Assembly (NCBI RefSeq): GCF_002887595.1
Contig: NZ_PEBU01000002.1
Location: 372,001-436,000, forward strand
DNA from: Bowmanella denitrificans
GTDB taxonomy: Bacteria > Pseudomonadota > Gammaproteobacteria > Enterobacterales > Alteromonadaceae
Reading direction: 5' to 3'
Length of the DNA: 64,000 bases
In this document: positions 46,318 to 55,238 of the stretch, one piece after another
Layout: each line of letters opens with the position of its first letter
Position numbering within the stretch: position 1 is the stretch's first letter
The notes under the pieces: generated by a model
What the model was told of the DNA's origin: nothing
Database searches by the model: none
Seen by the model: only the letters and a program-made list of their open reading frames with translations
Program-made: the position numbers and the translations under genes

Positions 46318-47103
46318 GTGGATGCATTTAACAGTATTGAGAGACAGCAGGAAATCCTGCGCCAGACCCAGGCCCAGGGCAAGGTGTCGGTTAAGGCACT
46401 GGCTGAACAATTTAAGGTGTCGGAAGTCACCATACGCAACGATCTTAGCGTGCTGGACCGCAAGAAATTACTGGTGCGCTCGCGGGGCGGCGCCATGGTC
46501 AACAGCCAACTGGGTCGTGAGTTGTCACTCAAGGAAAAGAGCGGGCAGAACTCGGCACTGAAACAGGAACTTGGTGCACTGGCTGCCCAGCTGGTTGGCG
46601 AGGGCGAACGAATTTTGCTGGACTCCGGCACCACCACGCAGGAAGTGGCGGCCTGCTTAGTGGATAAGGAAGATCTGGTGGTGATGACCAATGGCTTGAA
46701 CATTGCCACCGAGCTGGCGCGTTCCGACTCGGTGGAAGTGATGTTGACCGGCGGTACGCTGCGTAAAAAGTCTATGTCGTTTTATGGTGCTATCGCCGAG
46801 CGAAGCTTACAGAACTACAACTTCAGCAAGCTGATACTCGGCGTGGACGGATTTGATTTGCGCACTGGCATTGGTACGCATTTCGAGAAAGAAGCCATTC
46901 TCAACCGGCTGATGTGTGAGATGGCAGAAGAGATAGTGGTAGTGACGGACTCGTCTAAGTTTGAACGCCGGGCTTTTCATGCAATCTGTGCCATTGCGCA
47001 GATCCATACGCTGGTGACCGACTCTGGGATTCCGCAGAACTACGTAGATGAACTGGATAAATTAGGTATCAAACTGCACTTGGTGGACCGACATACCGAG
47101 TAA
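46318..47103 (+). CDS. agaR: DeoR-family repressor AgaR (261 aa)
   Basis: A DeoR-type winged helix-turn-helix (EQFKVSEVTIRNDLSVLDRK, then LVRSRGGAM) and a sugar-phosphate-binding domain of the ribose-isomerase-like fold (LDSGTTTQEVA, TNGLNIATEL, LTGGTLRKKS). The mix with GalNAc genes marks it as AgaR, which is relieved by an amino-sugar phosphate. The longest frame starts at a TTG. The GTG at 46318 follows AAAGGGGA and gives the normal length (E. coli AgaR 269). It heads the plus-strand operon and is divergent from the receptor operon. Confidence 0.86.
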   Translation: MDAFNSIERQQEILRQTQAQGKVSVKALAEQFKVSEVTIRNDLSVLDRKKLLVRSRGGAMVNSQLGRELSLKEKSGQNSALKQELGALAAQLVGEGERILLDSGTTTQEVAACLVDKEDLVVMTNGLNIATELARSDSVEVMLTGGTLRKKSMSFYGAIAERSLQNYNFSKLILGVDGFDLRTGIGTHFEKEAILNRLMCEMAEEIVVVTDSSKFERRAFHAICAIAQIHTLVTDSGIPQNYVDELDKLGIKLHLVDRHTE

Positions 47104-47115
47104 TAGGAGCAATAC

Positions 47116-48483
47116 ATGTCTGAATTTAATCGTCGATCATTTCTTAAAGCAGCAGCAGCGACTGCTGCAGCAGGTGCCGTGGTGGCATGCAGCAGCACGG
47201 GGCAGGGCGCGGGCGCACCCAGGGCATTGGGTAAATCAGTGATGGGACTGACTGTTGCGCCCATGCAGGTTGTCAGAGCGGCGATTATTGGGGTAGGTGA
47301 GCGTGGCGTTGGTTTTGTCAGCCACCTGTGTAACCTTGACGGCGTTGAGCTAAAAGCCATTTGCGATATTGACCCGCAAGTCACGGCCCGAGCTGTCAAG
47401 GTGGCCGAAAAACATGGCCGGCCCAAGCCAGATGTGTACGGCAAAACCGACAAACACTATCTTGATATGCTGGCCCGCGATGATTTAGATATTGTCATTA
47501 TCGCCACTCCCTGGCGCTGGCACCATCCCATGGCAAAAGCCACGATGCTGGCGGGTAAACATGCCTTTGTGGAAGTTCCCATGGCCACCACTATTGAAGA
47601 TCTGTGGGATCTGGTGGACACCTCTGAAGCGACGCAGAAAAACTGCATGATGATGGAAAACGTCTGCTACGGGCGTGACGAGCTGATGGTGCTGAATATG
47701 GTGCGCCAGGGTGTGTTTGGTGAGTTGCTGCATGGCGAAGCCGCCTATATTCATGAGCTGCGCTGGCAGATGAAAGAAATTGATCGCAAGACCGGCTCCT
47801 GGCGCACCTATCACCATACCCGCACCAACGGCAACTTGTATCCCACCCATGGTCTTGGCCCCGTTGCCCAGTATATGAATATCAACCGCGGTGATAAATT
47901 TGACTATATGAGTTCAATGAGTTCACCGGCGCTGGGGCGTGCAGCCTACGCTAAACGTGAATTCCCGGCCGATCACGAGCGTAACCAACTGCACTATATT
48001 ACGGGTGATATCAACACCAGTATTATCAAGACGCACCTGGGGCGTACCATTATGGTACAGCACGACACCACCACGCCGCGCCCTTACACCAGACTGAATC
48101 TTATTCAGGGTACCAACGGTGTGTTTGCCGGTTTCCCTAACCGTATTGCATTGGAAGAAGGTGGCAGCGGCAGTTTCCATGAATGGGACTACGATATGCA
48201 GAAGTGGTATCAGAAATATGACCACCCGCTGTGGACGCGTATGGGGCAGGAAGCAGAACGCAATGGTGGTCATGGCGGGATGGATTTTCTGATGGTCTGG
48301 CGCATGATTTATTGTCTGCGTAATGGTGTACCGCTGGATCAGGATGTCTACGATGGGGCGGCCTGGTCGGCAGTATTCCCACTGTCTAAAGCATCAGTAG
48401 CCGATCGCGGTAACTCCAAAGACTTCCCTGACTTCACCCGGGGACAGTGGCAGCACGGCAAACCACTGGGCATCGCCAGCTAG
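47116..48483 (+). CDS. GH109 alpha-N-acetylgalactosaminidase, exported (455 aa)
   Basis: A Gfo/Idh/MocA-fold protein of glycoside hydrolase family 109, which uses bound NAD+ to remove terminal alpha-linked GalNAc. The Rossmann motif reads [10 protein letters not shown] later [22 protein letters not shown] block is typical of GH109, as are WTRMGQEAE and GGHGGMDF. The N terminus has a twin-arginine motif RRSFLK followed by VVACSS, a lipobox-like site, so it is probably a Tat-exported lipoprotein. It lies between agaR and agaZ and would supply GalNAc in the periplasm. The assignment is by family and context; the substrate linkage is untested. Confidence 0.88.
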   Translation: MSEFNRRSFLKAAAATAAAGAVVACSSTGQGAGAPRALGKSVMGLTVAPMQVVRAAIIGVGERGVGFVSHLCNLDGVELKAICDIDPQVTARAVKVAEKHGRPKPDVYGKTDKHYLDMLARDDLDIVIIATPWRWHHPMAKATMLAGKHAFVEVPMATTIEDLWDLVDTSEATQKNCMMMENVCYGRDELMVLNMVRQGVFGELLHGEAAYIHELRWQMKEIDRKTGSWRTYHHTRTNGNLYPTHGLGPVAQYMNINRGDKFDYMSSMSSPALGRAAYAKREFPADHERNQLHYITGDINTSIIKTHLGRTIMVQHDTTTPRPYTRLNLIQGTNGVFAGFPNRIALEEGGSGSFHEWDYDMQKWYQKYDHPLWTRMGQEAERNGGHGGMDFLMVWRMIYCLRNGVPLDQDVYDGAAWSAVFPLSKASVADRGNSKDFPDFTRGQWQHGKPLGIAS

Positions 48484-48589
48484 CATATACGGGGCTGAGG
48501 CTCCGCCTATGCGCCTTTCAAATGATAATTGAGAAATGGCGGCACAGGTTGTCCGCCAGTGTGACTGATATTGTGGATGAGGAGCCAGT

Positions 48590-49870
48590 ATGCAGCATCT
48601 TCAAGATATTTTTGCCGCCAACCGCCGTGGCGAGCCCCGTGGCATTTATTCGGTATGTAGTGCCCATTCGTTGGTGCTTAAGGCTGCCATGCAGCAGGCT
48701 AAAGCAGACAACAGCCTGTTGTTGGTGGAGTCCACCGCCAATCAGGTCAATCAGTTTGGCGGCTACACCGGTATGCAACCGGCAGATTTCATCGATTTTG
48801 TCTGCACCCTGGCACAACAAGTTGGCCTGGACAAGCAGCGTTTGATTTTTGGTGGAGATCATCTGGGGCCGGTCTGCTGGACCGATCTGCCTGCGGAGCA
48901 GGCTATGCTCAGATGTGAAAGTCTGATCCGCAGCTACGTACAGGCAGGATTTTGCAAGATTCATCTGGACACCAGTATGCCTTGTGCTGACGATGCGGAG
49001 CCATTAACAGACGATATTATTGCAGGCCGGGCGGCCAGACTCTGTGCGATTGCAGAGCAGGAATCAGCCAGGTTAAACCGGCAGTTGTGTTATGTGATTG
49101 GCACCGAAGTCCCGGCACCTGGTGGTGTCAATGAACTGGAAGATCACCTGGCGCCCACGCCGGTGACCAATGTACTTTATACCCTGCAGGCGCATCAGCA
49201 GGCCTTTGCTGCGGTTGGTCTGGATGATAACACCTGGAACAAGGTGGTGGCGGTGGTGGTGCAGCCGGGCGTCGAGTTTGATAACAGTAAAGTACATGAA
49301 TTTGCGCCGGCACTGGCGGCTGAACTGTCTGGTGCCATCCATCAGGTGCCGAATCTGGTTTATGAAGCCCATTCCACCGATTACCAATCCCCGCAGGCGC
49401 TGGCGGCTTTGGTGAAAGGCCACTTTGCCATATTGAAAGTCGGCCCGGCGCTGACCTTTGCGCTGCGCGAAGGGGTGTTTGCCCTGTCGCATATTGAAGA
49501 TGTGCTGATTGAACAGTCCAAACGTTCTGGGCTACGCGAGCTTTGTGCAGAGGCGATGCAGCAGCAGCCCAAGTATTGGCAGAAGTTTTATCCCGACGCA
49601 GAATCACAGCCCTGGTTAGCCTTTTTCAGTTACAGCGACCGGATCCGTTATTACTGGAATCAACCGGCGCTGCAGGCTGCGGTAGACAAGTTGTTAGCTA
49701 ATTTGTCAGAGCTTGTGATTCCCTTGCCACTCGTTAGCCAGTATATGCCAATGCAATACCAGGCCGTGCGTCGCAAGACCATCAGCTCTGACGCCGAAGC
49801 GCTGTTACTGAATAAAATTACCGATGTACTGGCAGACTATGCTCAGGCATGTGGTCTCACTGAACACTAA
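48590..49870 (+). CDS. agaZ: AgaZ/KbaZ tagatose-bisphosphate aldolase subunit-like protein (426 aa)
   Basis: A GatZ/KbaZ family protein, recognised by GIYSVCSAHSLVLKAAM, LLVESTANQVNQFGGYTGM, FGGDHLGPVCW and YEAHSTDYQ. In E. coli it is the non-catalytic partner of the tagatose-1,6-bisphosphate aldolase KbaY. In non-enteric GalNAc clusters it has also been proposed to act at the tagatose-6-phosphate step. No agaY/kbaY or PfkB-type kinase is present in this locus, which makes its role here uncertain. A GAGGAG ribosome-binding site precedes the ATG; a hairpin (48483-48512) lies in the 106-nt gap after the GH109 gene. Confidence 0.87.
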   Translation: MQHLQDIFAANRRGEPRGIYSVCSAHSLVLKAAMQQAKADNSLLLVESTANQVNQFGGYTGMQPADFIDFVCTLAQQVGLDKQRLIFGGDHLGPVCWTDLPAEQAMLRCESLIRSYVQAGFCKIHLDTSMPCADDAEPLTDDIIAGRAARLCAIAEQESARLNRQLCYVIGTEVPAPGGVNELEDHLAPTPVTNVLYTLQAHQQAFAAVGLDDNTWNKVVAVVVQPGVEFDNSKVHEFAPALAAELSGAIHQVPNLVYEAHSTDYQSPQALAALVKGHFAILKVGPALTFALREGVFALSHIEDVLIEQSKRSGLRELCAEAMQQQPKYWQKFYPDAESQPWLAFFSYSDRIRYYWNQPALQAAVDKLLANLSELVIPLPLVSQYMPMQYQAVRRKTISSDAEALLLNKITDVLADYAQACGLTEH

Positions 49871-49881
49871 GGAAACGCAAT

Positions 49882-51018
49882 ATGACCCACCAGGTTTATC
49901 TTGGACTTGAGCAAGGTACGCTCGAGCAGAAAAACGCATTCTGGACCGCCAGGGAAATCAGTCAACAGCCCAGTGTCTGGCAGCAACTGCTGGCGCAGAT
50001 GGTGCAGGAGCAGGGGGAGTTGCAGGACTGGCTTAAGCCGGTTTTGGCGTTACCCAATCTGCGCATCATTCTGACCGGCGCAGGCACATCTGCGTATATC
50101 GGTGAAGCCTTGCAAGCGCACCTGAATGCCAGGATGACACTGTCGGCCGGACAGCGGGTGGAGGCAATCAGTACCACAAATATTCTCAGTAACCCCGGAC
50201 TGCAATTGCGTAAAGACGTGCCAACGCTGCTGGTATCTTATGGTCGTTCCGGAAACAGCCCGGAGAGCCGTGCCGCCGTTGAGCTGGCGGATCAACTGGT
50301 GGAGGACTGCTGGCATCTGGTGGTGAGCTGCAATCCTGAAGGTGCGTTAGTCACAAGTGCTAAGGACAATCCACGCTACAAAGTCTTGTTGATGCCGTCT
50401 GCGGCCCATGACCAGAGTTTCGCTATGACCAGCAGTTTTACCAGTATGATGCTGGCTACGTTAACGCTGTTTACTCCGGACCAAGCACAGTATGACAAGA
50501 TGCGCCTGCTGGCCGAGCAAATTCTGCTGCGCGACCTCGACAGTATAGAAACCCTGGCGGCGCTGCCTTGTCGTCGTCTGGTATTTTTGGGTTCTGGACC
50601 CTTACTGGCGATTGCCAGAGAAGCGGCCCTGAAAGTACTGGAACTCACCGCTGGTGGTCTGCCCAGCTTTTATGAAAGCCCGCTGGGCTTTCGCCACGGC
50701 CCCAAGTCACTGATCGATAACAGTACACAGGTACTGTTGCTACCCTCTGCTAATAGCTACACCGGGCGATATGACGCCGATTTGCGCCTGGAGCTGCAAA
50801 AAGATGCTCAGGCGTTACATATCAGCGCGCCAGTGGCCCTGTCGCAGATTGCTGGCCTGGAGGATGTCTGGTTAGGCTTTCCTTATATTCTGTATTGCCA
50901 GATGCTGGGCTTTTTTAAGGCACTGCAGTTTGGTATCAGTCCGGATAACCCTTGCCCCACCGGTGAAGTGAACCGTGTGGTGCAGGGGGTGAATATATAC
51001 CCTTACAGACAGGACTGA
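49882..51018 (+). CDS. agaS: AgaS galactosamine-6-phosphate deaminase/isomerase (378 aa)
   Basis: Two SIS (sugar isomerase) domains (about residues 45-200 and 215-360). The first carries LTGAGTSAYIGE and SYGRSGNSPES; the second carries FLGSGPLLAIARE and ESPLGFRHGPKS. AgaS converts galactosamine-6-phosphate to tagatose-6-phosphate and ammonia. The length is close to E. coli AgaS (384). It starts 11 nt after agaZ and is 2 nt from the kinase gene, so it is clearly in the operon. Confidence 0.9.
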   Translation: MTHQVYLGLEQGTLEQKNAFWTAREISQQPSVWQQLLAQMVQEQGELQDWLKPVLALPNLRIILTGAGTSAYIGEALQAHLNARMTLSAGQRVEAISTTNILSNPGLQLRKDVPTLLVSYGRSGNSPESRAAVELADQLVEDCWHLVVSCNPEGALVTSAKDNPRYKVLLMPSAAHDQSFAMTSSFTSMMLATLTLFTPDQAQYDKMRLLAEQILLRDLDSIETLAALPCRRLVFLGSGPLLAIAREAALKVLELTAGGLPSFYESPLGFRHGPKSLIDNSTQVLLLPSANSYTGRYDADLRLELQKDAQALHISAPVALSQIAGLEDVWLGFPYILYCQMLGFFKALQFGISPDNPCPTGEVNRVVQGVNIYPYRQD

Positions 51019-51020
51019 GT

Positions 51021-51935
51021 ATGCACTACGGGCTGGATATTGGTGGCACCAAGATGGAACTGGCCATTTTTGACAATGACTTTACCTGTCTTGAAAAAAC
51101 GCGCTGCGCGACGCCGACTGCCGACTATCCGGCCTTTATACGCAGTGTTGTTGAACTCGTCGAGGAAGCCGATAGCCGATATGCCATGCGTGGTAGCGTG
51201 GGATTGGGCTTACCCGGTGTCGTGACCGGTGATGGCAGGGCGTTATCCAGTAATGTACCTTGCCTGACGGGGCAAAGGGTGGGAGCGGATCTGACCCTGG
51301 CACTGAGTCGTCCCGTTGCCCTGGGCAATGACTGTCGCTGCTTTGCCCTGTCTGAGGCCAGCTTAGGTGCCGGTAAGAACGCACAGCGGGTGCTGGGTAT
51401 CATCCTTGGTACCGGGCTGGGAGGCGGACTTTGCATAGGTGGCGAGCTTTATGCGCCAGACAGTCAACTGGCCGGGGAGTTTGGTCACCTGGGTTTGCAT
51501 CCCAAGGTGGTGCAGCACTGGGCGCTGCCCTTGCTCAATTGTGGCTGCGGCCTGAGCGGCTGCGCCGAAACCTATGTGTCTGGTGCGGGCCTTGCCAGGT
51601 TATATCAGCATTTCAGTCATCAGCAAGCCGATACCTATGTGTGGCTGGAACACTTTCGCCAGGGACGTCCAGAGGCCATCAAGACCTTTGACTGTTTTAT
51701 GGATGCGCTGGGCTCAGTAGTGGCGGGGCAGGTTTTGGTACTCGATCCAGACATAGTGGTGTTAGGTGGTGGTCTGTCTGCCATTACAGAAATACATCAG
51801 CATCTGGCCAGGGCAGTGGCGGCGCATTTATTTAAAAACGTCGCCATACCAAAGATTGTGGTAGCTGAAGGTGGCCCCGCCAGTGGTGTGCGCGGAGCCG
51901 CGCTGCTGGGTGCGAAAAAAGAGGCAACAATATGA
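51021..51935 (+). CDS. agaK: ROK-family N-acetylgalactosamine kinase AgaK (304 aa)
   Basis: An ROK sugar kinase. LDIGGTKMELA is the ATP-phosphate motif, ALGNDCRCFALSEA contains the catalytic Asp, and GTGLGGGLCIGGELY the second phosphate motif. EFGHLG and CGCGLSGCAE form the ROK zinc site. Context (agaS before it, deacetylase after it) points to GalNAc as the substrate, giving GalNAc-6-phosphate. This fits a non-PTS route with a permease. It overlaps the deacetylase gene by ATGA. Confidence 0.87.
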   Translation: MHYGLDIGGTKMELAIFDNDFTCLEKTRCATPTADYPAFIRSVVELVEEADSRYAMRGSVGLGLPGVVTGDGRALSSNVPCLTGQRVGADLTLALSRPVALGNDCRCFALSEASLGAGKNAQRVLGIILGTGLGGGLCIGGELYAPDSQLAGEFGHLGLHPKVVQHWALPLLNCGCGLSGCAETYVSGAGLARLYQHFSHQQADTYVWLEHFRQGRPEAIKTFDCFMDALGSVVAGQVLVLDPDIVVLGGGLSAITEIHQHLARAVAAHLFKNVAIPKIVVAEGGPASGVRGAALLGAKKEATI

Positions 51936-53101
51936 AAGCCCAGAGTTATTGGCTGGCCTGTGACACTGCTTTTATCGGTAAGCAATGGCTGCAACCAGCT
52001 TATTTGCACATTCAGCATGGTGTTATTGCACAGGTCTGTGAAACGCCGCCAGTCGGACAGCCTCTGGTGAATGCGGGCCCAGGCATGGTGGTGCCCGGTT
52101 TTATTGATGTGCAGGTCAACGGTGGCAATGGCGTGCTATTGAATGATTGCCCGACGCTGGCAGGCCTGAGAAACATCTTTGCCGCCCACCGCCGTTTTGG
52201 TACCACCGCCATGTTGCCCACCTTGATTACCGACAGTCTGGATTGTATGCAGCGTACCGCTGATGCCATCGCGCAGGCGCTTACAAGCGGTGAGCCTGGC
52301 ATTGTCGGTGTGCATTTTGAAGGGCCGCATATGTCGCTGGCCAAGCGTGGCGTGCATTCACCACAGTATCTGCGCAGTATCAGCGCGGCGGAAATGGCCG
52401 TATTTGCCCGGCAGGATTTGGGTGTCAAAGTGATTACTGTGGCGCCAGAGGTCGTCAGCCCCGCCCAGATCCGGGAATTGGTGGCCATGCAGGTCAAGGT
52501 TTGTCTTGGCCATTCCAATGCCAATGCTGAGCAGGTCCAGGCCGCGCTTCAGGCTGGTGCCAGCGGCTTCACCCATTTGTATAATGGCATGTCAGCCTTA
52601 ACTTCCCGTGAGCCGGGGATGGTGGGTACTGCTCTTGCTGACGAGCATAGCTGGTGTGGTTTGATACTGGATGGCCACCACCTGCATCCGTTGTCAGCCA
52701 GGCTGGCAATTCGTGCCAAGGGCGTGGACAAGATTATGTTGGTTACCGACGCCATGCCGCCGGTGGGAACGCAAGATACGGAGTTTGCTTTTTATGGTGA
52801 AAAAGTCAGACGCGAGGGCAGTAAACTGCTGGCACCCAGCGGCTCGTTAGCTGGCTCCGTGCTGGATATGGCCGGTGCAGTACGCTATGCCGTTGAGTCA
52901 TTAGAGGTCGGCCTGGACGATGCCTTGCTGATGGCCAGTCACAGTCCGGCGACATTTTTAGGCATACAGGACCACCATGGCAGCCTGCAGGTGGGACGAC
53001 GGGCCGATATGCTGCTGCTGGATAAACAATTACAAGTACAACACGCCTGGCTGGCTGGTCAACCCTGGCAATTGGAGAACAATGATAATGAACATTGCTG
53101 A
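51932..53101 (+). CDS. agaA: N-acetylgalactosamine-6-phosphate deacetylase (389 aa)
   Basis: An amidohydrolase of the NagA/AgaA family. PGFIDVQVNGGNG starts the barrel, HFEGPHM gives the metal-binding Glu, GHSNANAEQ and THLYNGMSAL give metal histidines, and VTDAMPPVG contains the catalytic Asp. It removes acetate from GalNAc-6-phosphate. The closely related GlcNAc-6-phosphate enzyme (NagA) has the same motifs; the neighbours favour GalNAc. It overlaps the kinase gene by 4 bases and the permease gene by 14. Confidence 0.9.
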   Translation: MKAQSYWLACDTAFIGKQWLQPAYLHIQHGVIAQVCETPPVGQPLVNAGPGMVVPGFIDVQVNGGNGVLLNDCPTLAGLRNIFAAHRRFGTTAMLPTLITDSLDCMQRTADAIAQALTSGEPGIVGVHFEGPHMSLAKRGVHSPQYLRSISAAEMAVFARQDLGVKVITVAPEVVSPAQIRELVAMQVKVCLGHSNANAEQVQAALQAGASGFTHLYNGMSALTSREPGMVGTALADEHSWCGLILDGHHLHPLSARLAIRAKGVDKIMLVTDAMPPVGTQDTEFAFYGEKVRREGSKLLAPSGSLAGSVLDMAGAVRYAVESLEVGLDDALLMASHSPATFLGIQDHHGSLQVGRRADMLLLDKQLQVQHAWLAGQPWQLENNDNEHC

Positions 53102-54413
53102 ACCTCAACATAAAGGGGATAGTGCCAGCGGGGTGTGGCTACCCATGCTGGTGATTGCCATCTTGTTTTTTCTGTTCGGTTTTGTCACCTGGCTGAACGG
53201 CTCACTGATCCCGTTTTTACGTATTGTCTGTGAATTGAATGAGTTTCAGGCTTTGCTGGTAACCTTTGCCTTTTATATCGCCTATGTGGTGATGGCGCTG
53301 CCGATGTCTGCAGTGTTGGACAGAATTGGCTATAAGAAAGGTATGGTGGCCGGTCTGGGGATCATGATCATCGGAGCACTGGCCTTTATTCCGGCCGCGC
53401 TGATTGCCCATTATGGCTTGTTTCTGCTGGCCTTGTTTGTGCTGGGCAGTGGTCTGACTATCTTGCAAACCGCCTCTAATCCTTATCTGGTATTGTTGGG
53501 ACCACCTCAAAGTGCGGCCATGCGCATCTGTATTATGGGGCTGTTAAATAAAGGCGCTGGTTTTATTGTTCCTTTGGTTTTTACGGCGATTATTCTGACC
53601 GGGATGGACAGTTATTCTGCCGATGCTCTGGCAGCGCTGCCTGAGGCAGAACGCCTGAGTCAGCTTGATGCGCTGGCACACAGACTGGTGACGCCTTATT
53701 TATGGATGGCGGCGATGTTGGTGCTGCTGACCCTGATGGTGCATTTTGCCCCTCTGCCGGAGCCAGGTGAAGCGCTAAGAGGTGGTGCCCATGAGGTTCG
53801 CCGCCGCGAGGTGCTGGCGCATCCACAGCTGGTACTGGGGGTCTTGGCCCTGTTTTTCTATGTCGGCGTGGAAGTAATTGCCGGTGATACCATCGGCTTG
53901 TTTGGTCAGCAATTGGGGGTTAAGCACTTTGGTGCCCTGACATCCTACACTATGGCCTTTATGATGCTGGGCTATCTGCTGGGTGTACTGTGTATTCCCC
54001 GCTTTATCAGTCAGGCTCAGGGGTTACAACTGTCGGCCATCGCCGGGGTAGGTCTGAGTCTGGCCATCGTTATGGGCGACCCCACCAGTGAACAGGCTAC
54101 ATCCATGTTGCTGGGGTGGGCTGGCGTGCCCTTAGTGCCTGATCCTGTGCTGTATGTGGCACTGCTGGGCTTGGCTAATGCGCTGGTCTGGCCAACGGTC
54201 TGGCCTCTGGCCCTGCAAGGGCTGGGTAAACATACTGCAACCGGCTCAGCACTGCTGATTATGGGAATTGCCGGTGGCGCATTATTACCACTGTTATATG
54301 GCTACCTTGCCCATAGCTGGTTGGACAGTCAGTCGGCTTATCTGCTGTTGATCCCTTGCTATGGCTTTATCCTGTTTTATGCCTTTAAGGGACATAAGCT
54401 ACGTCATTGGTAA
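53088..54413 (+). CDS. agaP: Major-facilitator GalNAc permease AgaP, FucP-like (441 aa)
   Basis: A twelve-helix sugar/H+ symporter of the FucP/GluP family. FVTWLNGSLIPFLR in helix 1, an early FYIAYVVMALP and LQTASNPYLVLLG are typical FucP-family blocks. It would bring GalNAc across the inner membrane. The frame is open further upstream, but two close ATGs (53082, 53088) follow GGAGA; the second is at the better distance. It overlaps the end of the deacetylase gene. It is the last gene of the operon, followed by a weak terminator. Confidence 0.88.
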   Translation: MNIAEPQHKGDSASGVWLPMLVIAILFFLFGFVTWLNGSLIPFLRIVCELNEFQALLVTFAFYIAYVVMALPMSAVLDRIGYKKGMVAGLGIMIIGALAFIPAALIAHYGLFLLALFVLGSGLTILQTASNPYLVLLGPPQSAAMRICIMGLLNKGAGFIVPLVFTAIILTGMDSYSADALAALPEAERLSQLDALAHRLVTPYLWMAAMLVLLTLMVHFAPLPEPGEALRGGAHEVRRREVLAHPQLVLGVLALFFYVGVEVIAGDTIGLFGQQLGVKHFGALTSYTMAFMMLGYLLGVLCIPRFISQAQGLQLSAIAGVGLSLAIVMGDPTSEQATSMLLGWAGVPLVPDPVLYVALLGLANALVWPTVWPLALQGLGKHTATGSALLIMGIAGGALLPLLYGYLAHSWLDSQSAYLLLIPCYGFILFYAFKGHKLRHW

Positions 54414-54421
54414 TGGCAATC

Positions 54422-54453
54422 GGGGCAGGGCGAGACTGCCCCTAATCTAAATT
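54422..54453 (+). terminator. Weak terminator after the aga operon
   Basis: The stem GGGGCAG/CTGCCCC with a 7-nt loop is followed by TAATCTAAATTT. The T run is interrupted, so efficiency may be modest. Confidence 0.45.
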
Positions 54454-54463
54454 TATAATCTGT

Positions 54464-54476
54464 TTGATTGAATCAA
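54464..54476. promoter_or_regulatory. Palindrome upstream of ahpC
   Basis: The perfect palindrome TTGATT-G-AATCAA lies about 83 bases before the ahpC start. It may be a regulator site; it does not match the OxyR pattern that controls ahpC in enterics. Confidence 0.3.
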
Positions 54477-54558
54477 TTAATTATAAAGATTAACTGTCAT
54501 TGACTACACTTCTCCTCGTCTTCCAAGGCAACCTTTTAAATCAATGGAGAAAATGTCA

Positions 54559-55128
54559 ATGAGTCAATCACTTATCAATACTAAAATCCTGCCGTTCAAT
54601 GCCACCGCTTATCACAATGGCGAGTTTGTGCAGGTATCTGACAAGGATCTGCAGGGCAAGTGGGCGGTAGTGATGTTCTACCCTGCTGACTTTACCTTTG
54701 TTTGCCCCACCGAGTTGGGTGACCTGGCTGACTACTACGACAGACTGCAAGCCATGGGCGTAGAAGTGTACTCGGTGTCTACTGATACTCACTTTACCCA
54801 CAAAGCCTGGCATGATGCGTCTGAAACCATCAAGAAAATCAAGTTCCCTATGATTGGCGACCCCACAGGCCGTATCAGCCGTAACTTTGGTGTGATGATC
54901 GAAGAAGAAGGTTTGGCTCTGCGTGGCACCTTCGTTATCAATCCTGAGGGCGAAATCAAGGTCGCTGAAATTCACGATTTGGGTATTGGCCGCAGCGCAT
55001 CTGAGCTGTTCCGTAAAGTACAGGCCGCCCAATACGTTGCTAGCCATGACGGCGAAGTATGTCCGGCTAAATGGCAGCCAGGTGAAGAAACCCTGTCTCC
55101 TTCTCTGGATCTGGTCGGCAAAATCTAA
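54559..55128 (+). CDS. ahpC: Alkyl hydroperoxide reductase AhpC (189 aa)
   Basis: A typical 2-Cys peroxiredoxin that reduces H2O2 and organic peroxides. The peroxidatic cysteine is in FVCPTEL (C49) and the resolving one in GEVCPAKW (C168), the same layout as E. coli (C46, C165). Three in-frame ATGs lie close together. The one at 54559 is 9 bases after GGAG and gives the normal length (E. coli 187). It is followed by a terminator-like hairpin before ahpF, which likely sets a high AhpC:AhpF ratio. Confidence 0.96.
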   Translation: MSQSLINTKILPFNATAYHNGEFVQVSDKDLQGKWAVVMFYPADFTFVCPTELGDLADYYDRLQAMGVEVYSVSTDTHFTHKAWHDASETIKKIKFPMIGDPTGRISRNFGVMIEEEGLALRGTFVINPEGEIKVAEIHDLGIGRSASELFRKVQAAQYVASHDGEVCPAKWQPGEETLSPSLDLVGKI

Positions 55129-55133
55129 CATTG

Positions 55134-55162
55134 AGGGGCCTGAGTCCAGGCCCTTTACTTCT
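55134..55162 (+). terminator. Intercistronic hairpin between ahpC and ahpF
   Basis: A perfect 7-bp stem, GGGCCTG/CAGGCCC (55136-55142, 55147-55153), with an AGTC loop and T-rich tail lies 7 bases after the ahpC stop and 77 before the ahpF start. It is probably a partial terminator. Confidence 0.6.
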
Positions 55163-55238
55163 TGTTCAATTAATACTCCGTGCTGGCATGTTGATGCCGG
55201 TAACGGGTGAGCTTTGCCCAGCGTTTGTCGAGGTTAAA

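Noticed and set aside
54568-55131. 187-codon minus-strand ORF opposite ahpC
   Set aside because: It is entirely antisense to a highly conserved peroxiredoxin gene and has no recognisable domain.
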